A DNA stretch of 64,000 bases from Spinacia oleracea (Eukaryota > Streptophyta > Magnoliopsida > Caryophyllales > Amaranthaceae), in NCBI RefSeq assembly GCF_020520425.1, contig NC_079490.1, positions 118,564,715 through 118,628,714 on the forward strand. Direction: 5' to 3'. The notes beneath the pieces were generated by a model, which searched no databases, was not told the DNA's origin, and saw only the letters and a program-made list of their open reading frames with translations. This document shows, in pieces, positions 12,739 through 22,223 of the stretch (the stretch's first letter is position 1; every line of letters begins with the position of its first letter). The position numbers and the translations under genes were made by a program.

Positions 12739-13854
12739 AACATAATCATTCCCAATCATTAAACATGAATTCATAGCATATAAGTTCACATGATTCGCAT
12801 TCAATACACTTCACAAAGTCCTCAAGGGATGGATGGTCACCCTAGTCTTATACGTACCTGGAATACCTAAGTACAGGGGCCGCCACTGTGCGAATCACGA
12901 CTCAGTAGAAATCAACTCCTATAAAACAAAATAAGAGAACTGAATTATTATCCATGTTTACTAAATTTCCAGCAACTATTTAAGAAACTAAAACCCTTAG
13001 TTTAATTGAAAATCATTGATTAATTGGTAATTTAATAGTCTCAAATAGTCAACTCAAGTCCTAGCATAAAAACATTGACTTTTTCGCTTTAAAACCCTTA
13101 AAAACCAACTTTTTAAAGCTCATAAACATTCTGAAAATTTTGATTGATTCCCATAATTTAAATTGACATTAAATTATGTAAATCAATTGCTTAATTAATT
13201 TGAAACCAAAACCCTAGCAATAGTTTAATCCGAAAACATGTTTTGACTTCAAAAATCCACACTTTATAACATATAAAATCTAAAAATCATAATTTAAATC
13301 ATCAAAACCAATCTCTTTAATTAAAACACAATACTAACCCAATACGGTGTTCATAACCGTTTTAACTAATCCAAACAATCCAATAATTAAATTTAATCAC
13401 AATAATCAATTTAAAACTGAAAATTAATATTTTTGAAAACATAATTTGACTGTCCCAATTCAACAACACACACGCACACAACAATTAATTGTTTTGTGTG
13501 CGTGTGCGTCGAACAATCAACGCAACAACACAACAACACACGCACACGCACCGCAGCAGTGCAGCGCGCGGGGAGGGGCGACGAGAGAGACGCACGCGAG
13601 TGCTCGGCGAGGGCAACAGCAGTAGCAACAGCACGAGGCTGGGCTGCGGGCTGCGAGGTGAAGCGAGGCAGGGGCACAACACGCGCCTGCGAGGCAAGGC
13701 GGGGCGGGGAACGGCACGCGGGCAAGCCACAAGCCAAGCAACATGTTGCTTGGGGCCGAAGGCAAGGACAGGTGAGAGGGGTGTGCCGCAAGGAAAGGAA
13801 AAGAGGAGAGAGAGAGATTTCTGAATTTTTGATTTTGGGGGTTTGATATGAGGT

Positions 13855-13863
13855 CTATTTATA
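13855..13863 (-). promoter_or_regulatory. TATA box of the gypsy LTR
   Basis: The minus strand reads TATAAATAG about 350 bp inside the 5' edge of the LTR, just upstream of the GC-rich block. Strand and position fit the U3 promoter of this minus-strand element. Inferred from sequence only. Confidence 0.55.
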
Positions 13864-14214
13864 GGTTTTCTCTCCCTTGTGGGCTAGGTTAGGGTAATTT
13901 TGAGTTGGGCTTGCTTTCGGGCTTAGTTCATTAAATTCCTTGCAAGCTTTGTTGGGTTTAATTAAAACAAAACGACCGGGCTTTAAGTTTATTAAATTCG
14001 TTTTTGAAATACGACCCAACAATTCCCGATTAAATAAATTCCTTGAATTTATTTAATAAAACTACGGTTTTTGAAATAATTAATATTTAAATTAATTTAA
14101 AATAAAAGTGCATTTAATTCTCATTAAATGAAATTAATTTGTAAAAATACAACGAAATGCTTTATAAATATAATAAAATATATTTATAATAATAGAAAAA
14201 TACGAGGTATTACA

Positions 14215-14725
14215 AGTTTAGTTTGCTAAGTTTTCGCCACTCCATCACCTATCTAGTTCTGTTATAACCAAACGTGTGCAAAGATCGATTAGAAACAAAC
14301 CCTACAAATACAATATATAACAAAAAGCAAAAACAATAATAAAGACAAAAGTATTTGTGAGGAAATTTAGATTTCCTACCCTCAAATATTATCGTATTAT
14401 TAAGTTCCTAAAAAATAATACAATAACCCCTCAATTAATGATTCCTCTCACCAATGTGTTTTTGCCTTTTATTTTTTATCTAGGCCTAAACTAGAAACCC
14501 TAGTCTACTTATATTATAGTTGCTCCCCAAGACTAAATAATTTTAGAGATTATTACATACCATAAAATCACTAGTTTCCTAATTAACATCGAGTAAACTA
14601 GGAAAGTAATAAGACACAAGATAAAAATTCCAACCAAGATTCCTACATTGTGTTATATGCTACTGCACCACGTAGTCACATTATGGTAATGTGCCACTTG
14701 GAAACATCTAACATAAGCATCCACA
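14215..14725. other. Unassigned AT-rich stretch
   Basis: Sequence between the gypsy LTR and the copia fragment. I see no coding capacity, repeat structure or RNA gene in it. Confidence 0.6.
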
Positions 14726-14844
14726 CATTCACTCATAGTAGCCCAAAATTATCGTCTTGGTCTACAATTAATTATCTTCTTTAAACTTATGATTTTGACC
14801 GGTGTTCTTGCCGGTTGATGTAAGTTGCGTTTATTTTCTAACAA
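14726..14844. repeat. Direct repeat, left of the copia gag fragment
   Basis: About 119 bp, starting CATTCACTCATAGTAGCCC and ending near TTTTCTAACAA, recurs in diverged form at 15,801-15,919. The copies differ by small indels and substitutions. They bracket the copia gag/protease fragment, so they could be LTR remnants, but they do not show clean TG...CA ends. Confidence 0.75.
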
Positions 14845-14849
14845 ACCTT

Positions 14850-15790
14850 CCCTTAAGCTTAACTTACTATTCTCATGAACAAAAGAACAACTTTTGGAGC
14901 TTGCCTTTCCTTGAGCCCAAATCCGTCCCTCACTACCTCCTTCAAGTATGATGATTTTGTTTTATTAAATCGTCCCTTGAAGATCACACTCCTAGGTTTG
15001 GTGATCACTAACCGACCTCCCTTAATATGAATAGCATAATCCAAGCCAACCAAATGGCCCAAACATATGAGATTGCGATCAAGTCTCGAAATATACCTTA
15101 CCTCTCGTAATTTTTGAGTCTTCCCATCATGTGTCTTGATATCAACCTCACCTATACCCTCAACCTTAGTCGATCTGTTCCCCATTAGGCAAGGTAACAC
15201 ACACCATTTCACTTTGTTTACAAGAAGTAAACCACTCTTTCCTACAACATATATGTTTTGAGCATCCCGAATCCAAAATCAAACCCTCTTTTGGATCTTT
15301 ACTCTCCTCCACCATGAGAGCCATATTCTCATGAATAACAATAGTAGAAGCACCTCTAACCCTACAGTTCCTCAACACCATCATGTCTTCCTTGTACCTA
15401 TGACATTTTGATTGTATATGTCCTACCTCATTACAGTACCAACACTGGATGATTGGGTTTGTAGTGTTCGCCTTCGTCTTGTCTTTCCATTTATTGCTAC
15501 TATCCTCCGCTACCAACCTTACTCCTCCATGGATTAACGATGATCCGCCTTGCTGCATGAACCTCTCCTCCTTGAATAACGCCACCACATTATCGTCCAA
15601 AGCAATTATTGTCTTCCCTACAAGTAAACTAGTTATCACAAAGTTATTACTTTTAGGGAGAGATTTCAACAATAAATTGTCTTGTCCTCCTCCTCGATTT
15701 TCACATCTAAACTCGCCTATTGGGTGTAAAAGCCATTAAACTTATTTAGATGATCTTGTAGTGAACTGTCTTCCTCCATCTCGAGGAATA
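14850..15790 (-). pseudogene. Ty1/copia gag-protease fragment (fossil)
   Basis: The minus strand encodes the end of copia gag (MEEDSSLQDHLNKFNG, LLLKSLPKSNNFVITSLL), a CCHC zinc knuckle (CWYCNEVGHIQSKCH), and the start of the pol protease with the active-site motif LILDSGCSKHICC, followed by DKTHDG-type pre-integrase sequence. Nothing of integrase or reverse transcriptase remains. Short direct repeats lie on both sides. Old, broken copy. Confidence 0.85.
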
Positions 15791-15800
15791 AGCACCAACC

Positions 15801-15919
15801 CATTCACGCACAGTAGCCCAAAATTCTCGTCTTGATCTAATATTAATTATCTTATTTAAACTTATGATTTTGACTCGTTGCTTGCCGGTTGATGTAAGTT
15901 GCGTTTGTTTTCTAACAAG
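15801..15919. repeat. Direct repeat, right of the copia gag fragment
   Basis: Diverged second copy of the 14,726-14,844 repeat in the same orientation. Confidence 0.75.
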
Positions 15920-16846
15920 TTCCTTACCTATTCTGTTTTTTAAAGTAAGAATTACATTAATAAGCCAAAAACTTGACAAGTCTACGAGGCCTAGGCTCAA
16001 ATAGACAAGCACAAACTGTTTACAACTAAAACAAACAAAAGAACAACTTTGCAATTAATGACTCAATCAAAGCTCTATCTACAGCAGAAGTTTTCTTTTG
16101 TAGAACTGTTCAAACTCTACCATTTACCAATTCTTTGATACAAATGACAGTAGCCTTCACTATAGGAATCCTAGAATTCCATTACCCTTCATTTCTGAAA
16201 TTTCAAATATGATATAATCAAGTTCTAGTAGCAACAAAGAATACTAATTGCTTCCCGAAGCTAGAGCATCTACTTTTCGACATCCCAATTGCACAAAGAC
16301 ACCAACTATATCCTAACACTTTAAAACATGCAAACTTGAAATTACTACTGCAGCAATAGTGTAGTTACAATTACACCCCCACCTCAACCTCTTTACTACT
16401 CGTTTACCCCTATGTCCAAATTACGCCCAGTGTCATCTTCATCCAACGTTTGTTGTTGAGTCACTTATCCTCTTCGGTCTTCACTCTTCAACTCTTTAAA
16501 ACCTCTTTTTTTTAGGGTTTCCCTCTTTCCTCTTCGTCCTTTCTTTTCCTCCATTCCTCATCTTCCCTTCCCATCTCAATTTCTTTTTCTTTGTTCTTTG
16601 TTCTTCCTTTCCCACTTTCTTTTTCATCATTGTTCTTTGGTCTTCCCTTCCCGTCCTCATTCTTTCGACTTCAAAGGAATTTTAGGTATTTTCTTCTTAT
16701 CATCCCTCAATATGTGATTTTTTTGAATTTTCTATGTTTGTTATTCAAGTTTCGATTTTTTGAGGTTTTGTTTTCAGATTAGGATTAACTATTTCAATCA
16801 GAAGACGTTCTCGATCAAGTATTTTCTTCTTATCTTCCGCAATTTC
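15920..16846. other. Pyrimidine-rich, leader-like sequence left of the MULE
   Basis: From about 16,430 the plus strand is rich in CT with many TTCTTC and TTCCCTTCC runs, like a plant 5' UTR, and holds no long reading frame. It may be the leader or promoter of the BREVIS RADIX-like fragment that resumes right of the MULE at 30,027. Two related pieces containing TTCTTATC lie at about 16,690 and 16,829. No gene can be called here. Confidence 0.45.
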
Positions 16847-16882
16847 GATGGTGCAGGCGTGTGCACCTAGATCTAGGTGCAC
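16847..16882 (+). repeat. MULE terminal inverted repeat, left
   Basis: It begins GATGGTGCAGGCGTGTGCAC. The inner 22 bp (16,861-16,882) are a perfect palindrome made of GTGCACCTAGA and its reverse complement. The reverse complement of 29,991-30,026 matches with G/A and T/C changes only. Confidence 0.9.
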
Positions 16883-17128
16883 TGGGATTAAAACGCAAAC
16901 ATTTTAAAACAAAACGCGTATTTTCATTAATTCTGCAGTTAAAAAGAACAAGTCTCACAATACAAAAGAACATCATGTGCTCTGTTCTTCCCTGTTTAGT
17001 TTTCGCGATTTTTTTTGTTCTTCGCTCCTTTTTATATGTCTGGGCTTCATAATTTTGAATTCAAAAAGTGTGAATAGGAGAGAGAAAGCTTACATTTGTG
17101 CATAAATTTTTTTTAGAGAGAGAAACTG
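16883..17128 (+). promoter_or_regulatory. Left subterminal region and transposase 5' leader
   Basis: This stretch lies between the inverted repeat and the transposase start codon. The motif appears in the AAAAGAACA sense at about 16,935-16,975, the same sense as seen reading inward from the right end. A TATA-like TTTTTATATG lies at about 17,029-17,038 and GAGAGAGAAA runs precede the ATG. Promoter assignment is inferred. Confidence 0.45.
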
Positions 17129-20100
17129 ATGGAAAATTCTCAAATATTCCATGATTTCTCTGTTTCAACATCAATTTCGAATGATTCTTCTTCTTGTCAT
17201 CTGAATTCTTCAGCTGAAAATCAGAGTTACGAAGGTATTATTTCAATTTGTAATAACGAGTTGCATTTTTCTTTGATTTTATGATTTCGATTTCATAATA
17301 ATCGTACTTTTTATGTTTTTTGTGATTGTAATTAGTTTGATTAATTTAATTTTGAATCTCATTCTTCGTTGATTTTGGTGATTGTTGATAATGAAGGTTA
17401 CGAATTGGTTTTTTTCGTTGATTTCGCATTTATTTCATTTATGTGGTGAAACTGATTCTGTAATAACTATTATATTTAAGGAAGATACGTTGATTTTGTC
17501 TGTTTGCAGAAAAGAACATTGTATCATTTCAGAAGAACATTTTTCAGTATCAAATGAACATGTTAAGAATACGTATTGAGACGTTCCTTTTTATTATATT
17601 TAGCTTTTCAAATAAACACTGATTGTTCTTTATTGATTGTTCTTTTAACTCTTCATTGATTGTTCTTTAAGTCATAGTGTTCTTTTCGGTCACCTTTTGT
17701 GTTCGTTTACTCTATTTTTATTGTTCATTTTAATAGTTACTGTTCCTTTGATTCTTTATTGGTTTTTTTATTATATTTGCACGGATTTTTCTTTTATGTT
17801 TTTATGAGTTTACATTGTTCTTTTGATTGACAAAATTGATTGTTGATAATTATGCCGATATTGTTCTTTTAGGTTTTAATGTGTTCTTTTGATTGACAAA
17901 ACTGATTGTTCTTTTAACTGTTTATTGATTGTTCTTTTAATGCGTAGTGTTCTTTCCAGTCTAGTTGGAGTGTGTAATTTACTCTTGATGCATTGTTCTT
18001 TTCTAATAGGTACTGTTGTTTTTTATTCTTTATTGGTTGTTCTTTTATATCTGCCCAAATTGTTCTTTTAAGTTTTAATGTGTTCTTTTGATTGACTAAT
18101 TGATTGTTCTTTTAACTCTTCATTGATTGTTCTTTTCATGCCTAGTGTTCTTTTCAGTCTACATGGATTGTTCGTTTACTCTGTGCATTGTTCTTTTTAA
18201 TGGCTACTGTTCTTTTAAGTTCTTTTGTTCTTTTCTTTTTCTGATTTTTTTTATTTTATAAATTTCCAGATATATTAAATAATTCAGTTAATAATTCAGA
18301 ACAAAATGATGCTAATGAGGATCCAGAATCCTATGTGGTTGTTGGCCAAGGTACATGAATTGTACTTTTACTTGTTTATCACAATGTTCGTTTACGTCTT
18401 GTGTTTGTTCCTTTATCATACTTATGATGTTCTTTGTGTTCTTTTTTATCGTCATGCAGATTTTGAAGAACCAGTTTCATTAGAGGGAAGTGTAGTTAAG
18501 GATGATGATGAGGCGTATGAGTTATACAACAGTCATGCATTTAGGAATGGTTTTGGTACTAGGAAGGGTAAAAAGGAGTATAGAAGTGGTACTAGAATAG
18601 TTCGACAACGGTTTTTTGTTTGTGCATACGAGGGGTTTAAAAATCCAGATGGTGTTGTGCCTAAATCCTTTAAAAAAATTGATAGGAGAACTGGATGCAA
18701 GGCTTCAGTTCAGTTTGATGTTGATAAGAAAACTGGAGTGTATGTTCTTTCTAAACATTCCCGTCTGCATAACCATTCAATGGTTCCTGCTAATAAGAGA
18801 CACCTTATTAGGTCACATAGGCACATTTCAAAAGAACAATTGGCTTTTCTTACTACTTTTACTTGTAGTGGCACGAAGCTTGCTGATGTTCTTAGAGCTA
18901 TGAGGAAAGAAGTTGGTGGCCTGACGCGTATGATGCGTGTTGAGGAAAGAGCATGGTGAGGCGAATTTAGGGTTCACTGTTCCTGACGCGTATGATGCTG
19001 TTTTGGCAGAGAAGAAGAAAAAGTTGGATGGTTGTGATTCAAATCAGTTGATCAGATGGTTCGCTATGAGGCAAGCTAAAGAACATGATTTTTATTATGA
19101 TTTTCAATTGAATGAAGAGAATCAGTTGATCAATTTTTTTTGGAGAGATGGAAGAATGCGGTCTGATTATGAAGCTTTTGGTGATTTATTGATTCATGAT
19201 ACAACTTATCGTACTAATAAATACGATATGATTTGTGGGCCTTTTGTTGGAATGAATCTTCACACTCAAAATATCATGTTTGGAGTGGGTTTTATATTGA
19301 ATGAGAAGGCAGGTACTTTTGACTGGCTTTTTAATTCTTTTTTGACTTCAATGGGAGGGAAGCAACCTGTGACTATCATGACTGATCAATCTTCTGCCAT
19401 GGACAAGGCTATAAGGTAAAGTTCTTTTAGGTTGTTTGTATGTTCGTTCATCAAACACTTTTGTTCTTTTGTATTTTTGTACTATTTTTTATGTTCTTTT
19501 TCTTTTGTCTTTTTGTTTAGTTTATATTTTTATCTATTTTTTTGGTTTATGGTTTTTTAGGGAAGTGTTTCCAAAATCGAGGCATCGTTTGTGTACATGG
19601 CACATTGGGGAAAATGCTGTTGTAAACATCAAAGGTGTTATGGCCAAAGAAGGTTTCAAACGTCGGTTTGATTATGTTTTGAAATATACTGACACAGTTG
19701 CTGAGTTCGAGCATTATTAGAATAGGTAAAAATTATTTTGCTAATAGACTGATTAGTATTTAAAATTTTGTTTTGTTCTTTTCATTCGACGACATGTTTT
19801 TTGTAATGTTAAATAGTGTTCTTTTCATGGTTGATGAAACTTGTTCTTTTAATCTGGTATTTTAATGTTCTTTTCTTTGTTTAATAGAGTCCATACTTCT
19901 TGAACTGTGATTGTGTGTACTTTCTTTTCAAGTTTTATTGTACTGTATATTGTTCTTTTTTTGTCTTCATTTGTTCTTTGTTTTACTCAGGGTGTTCGTT
20001 TTGTGTCTCTGATTGTTCTTTTGTTCTCCTCGTTTGTTCTTTTGTAGTCTTATGACTGATTACAATTGCAAGACACACAAATGGATAGAGAGGTTATATG

Positions 20101-21678
20101 ATTTGAAAGAGAAATGGTGTCCTGCATATAACAAAGAGTGGTTTTCTGGGGGTATTTTATCTTCTCAAAGGAGTGAGACGACAAATCATTCTATTTCTAG
20201 GAGGTTGCATAAAACGAATGGTTTATGTGATTTTTATAAGTGTTTTTTAGATGTAATTGATGAATGGAGAAGTAAGGAGAACAAGGGAGATTATAATTCT
20301 TCTACTGGAAATAGATATTACGCATGTGCGGATAACATGTTATGTTTGCATGCGCGGGATGTGTATACCATTGCAATATATTTGATATTTGAGCAACGAT
20401 TCATCAAAGCAATTGGTTTGAGGTGTCAACGCATTTCCTATGAGTTTCCAGTTTCTAAGTACATTGTTGGGCATCCTACAAAGGATTTTATTAGACATGT
20501 TGTGATGTTTAATGAGCAAGAGTTGGTTGTTGATTGTACTTGCAAGTCATATGGAGAGATAGGAGTTCTTTGTTCTCATATTCTTCGAGTTTTCATTGTC
20601 CATAATGTTGAAGAGATTCCCAAACAATACATTATGAAGAGATGGACCAAAAAGGCTATGAACATGATTGTTGAAGAAGGAGAAGATAGAGATAATGAAG
20701 TAAGTGTTGTTTCTGCTTCAGTTTGGAGGATGCAAAGCATAAGAAATTGCATTAAAGTTATAAATGAAGCTCAACATTGTCCGGCTGCAAGGAAGCTTAT
20801 TGATTTGGGTGTGTTGGATATGTCATGCAAAGTGAAGGAGTATATTGGTGGTGTTGAAGGGGATGGTAATGTATCAAACAAGTATGTGCGAGAAGAAACT
20901 CTACTTGATGGCATTGAGCCTTCAACAGACACAGTTTTGCCGGATGTTGTTGAACCGATTGCTGAAAAAGTCATTCCAACAATGATTCAAAATCCACCAA
21001 AGCGAAAGAGGAAGATTAAGAACGGGACTGAAAAGGCTAATGAGAGGAATGTGAGACCTAAAGGAATTGTTGAGAAGAAACGCAATAAACTGAAAGGTTG
21101 GAACAAGAGAAGAGAAAGACATGTTGATAATTTGAGGGAGGAAACTCAGTCTACTGATCAGGTAAACTGTTCTTTTTAAACATTTATTTGTTCTTTTATT
21201 ACTTTGGAATGTTCTTTTTGTTTATCATTGTTCTTTTTTCCATTTTTATTTTCTATTTATCCTTTTTGTTTATGATCTTTTAGTTTACTTTATTATGTTC
21301 TGTTCTTTTTAATAATCTATTTGTTCTTTTATTCCTTTAGTTTGTTCCTTTTGTTTATCATTCTTCGTTTTTCTTTCTATATGTTCTTTCGTCTTTTTGT
21401 TTATGTTCTTTTGCTAAACAGTTCATTTTTAAAAAAAACATCTATTTGTTCTTTTAATGTTTATTACGTTCTTTTTTGAACTGTTCTTTTTTATTATCTA
21501 TTTTGTTCTTTTTTCTTCTTTATCATGTTCTTTTATTCCTTATTGTTTGTTTGTTCTTTTTCAGTGTATCATAAATTTACCTGTTGGTGGGGTTTTGGTT
21601 CATCCAACATCTTCAAATTCACAATTGGAAGCATATGTTCCAGATGATTATTTTGGAGTACACATACAACCTTTGTAG
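17129..21678 (+). CDS. FAR1/FHY3-type MULE transposase gene, six exons, disrupted
   Basis: Exons by GT-AG rules: 17,129-17,234; 18,270-18,350; 18,460-19,415; 19,561-19,725; 20,048-21,161; 21,565-21,678. Without a 40-bp insertion in exon 3 the coding length is 2,496 nt (831 residues and stop), with all junction phases matching. Exon 3 holds the FAR1 DNA-binding domain (EAYELYNSHAFRNGFGTRKG, then GCKAS and HNH) and the first half of the MULE catalytic domain, with likely DDE residues in LIHDTTYRTNKY and TIMTDQSSAMDKA. Exon 4 has RLCTWHIGENA. Exon 5 has the third acidic residue probably in SQRSETTNHS and the SWIM zinc finger CTCKSYGEIGVLCSHIL, then a Lys/Arg-rich tail. Lesions: the 40-bp insertion shifts the frame, and TAG replaces an expected Trp codon at 19,718-19,720. 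It would cut and paste the element. Confidence 0.9.
17620..18240 (+). repeat. TGTTCTTTT array in transposase intron 1
   Basis: Dense dispersed copies of TGTTCTTTT and one-base variants, all on the transcribed sense. A larger unit that contains GATTGTTCTTTTAACTCTTC and later CTAGTGTTCTTTTCAGTCTA-like sequence recurs with divergence near 17,637, 17,905 and 18,102. The array therefore grew by duplication of blocks. Confidence 0.85.
18901..18940 (+). other. 40-bp templated insertion in transposase exon 3
   Basis: TGAGGAAAGA occurs at 18,901 and again at 18,941, exactly 40 bp apart. The extra 40 bp includes CCTGACGCGTATGATG, which is also present at about 18,982 downstream. The added segment is thus patched together from neighbouring sequence, as in synthesis-dependent break repair. 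It shifts the transposase frame by one; deleting 40 bp brings the exon phases into register. Confidence 0.85.
19416..20047 (+). repeat. TGTTCTTTT-rich introns 3 and 4 of the transposase gene
   Basis: Both introns (19,416-19,560 and 19,726-20,047) carry many sense-strand TGTTCTTTT copies. Intron 4 ends in TTGTTCTTTTGTAG, so the motif forms the pyrimidine tract of the acceptor. Confidence 0.85.
21162..21564 (+). repeat. TGTTCTTTT array in transposase intron 5
   Basis: Most of the intron is made of TGTTCTTTT variants on the sense strand. The acceptor is TTGTTCTTTTTCAG, again supplied by the motif. Confidence 0.88.
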
Positions 21679-22223
21679 ATTCATTTACGATTGGTAATAT
21701 TTTTATTTTTAGTTTGTTGTGTTTTTAATCATTTGTTTTTGTATTCTCAATAATGTTCTTTTACTCTTTTGATGTATATTTTTACGGGCTACTGATGTTT
21801 GGCTCATTCAATATTTTGAAATGAGAATTTTTAGTTGTATATATTCTTATTTTTGTTTTTATTTTTGTGCAATTAGGATTGCAAAATTATTGCATAAAGG
21901 AGTATATTCTTAAATGTGAAAAGAACTTACTAAAAGAGAATAAAAAGAATTTTGGAAAGGAAAGAACATATCCCATGATATAGAAGAACATGGTCTGGGA
22001 TTGAAAAGAACTTGAACCTTTAATTGAAATACTTGTTTAAAATATCCAAACTACTTATCTGCAACTACTAGAACATCTAATTGTTTCCAAAAGAACACCA
22101 CACATGTTTAAAAGAACAACCCATAACTCCAGCAATAACCATATCTACAAAATATACCATTGTTTTTTAAAGCATACTTCTAATAAAAGGTAAATATTAT
22201 TCTGCCTTCATGAAAACAACCAA
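21679..22223. other. Convergent 3' ends of the two MULE genes
   Basis: This is the intergenic stretch between the two stop codons. The motif changes strand here: TGTTCTTTT on plus up to about 21,755, AAAAGAAC forms on plus from about 21,920. No reading frame of note. Confidence 0.6.

Larger units (their letters stand above)
1..14214 (-). mobile_element. Ty3/gypsy LTR retroelement (chromovirus-like), fossil; 3' end lies left of the window
   Basis: Read on the minus strand the order is 5' LTR (right), leader with an extra ORF, gag, protease, reverse transcriptase, RNase H and the start of the integrase region, which runs off the left edge. Protease before RT-RNase H-integrase is the gypsy order. 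The integrase-side sequence SVHPGGDKLYKDL is typical of plant chromoviruses, so Tekay/Del-like is my best lineage guess, not a proof. The copy is broken (several breaks) and has two insertions: a LINE in pol and a solo LTR in its 5' LTR. Only one LTR is in view, so no age can be taken from an LTR pair; the nested insertions show it is the older layer here. Confidence 0.9.
7156..14214 (-). mobile_element. 5' LTR of the gypsy element, split by a nested solo LTR
   Basis: The plus strand begins TGTAACACCC and ends GGTATTACA, so on the element's strand it runs TGTAATACC...GGGTGTTACA with the usual TG...CA ends. The inner end abuts the primer-binding site at 7,139-7,152. Removing the inserted solo LTR (8,579-12,738) and one AACAT leaves about 2.9 kb, a long LTR but within the range of plant gypsy elements. 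A GC-rich block lies at about 13,490-13,800 and a TATA box at 13,855-13,863. The outer target duplication partner lies outside the window. Confidence 0.82.

Noticed and set aside
13411-13846. Overlapping open frames on both strands in a GC-rich block
   Set aside because: All six frames are open together because of GC composition and CAACACACGCAC-like repeats; the block lies inside a gypsy LTR and no domain is seen.
16390-16410. Possible Helitron 5' end, TCTTTACTACTCG
   Set aside because: It resembles the TCTCTACTA start of some Helitrons, but is not preceded by A and has no other support.
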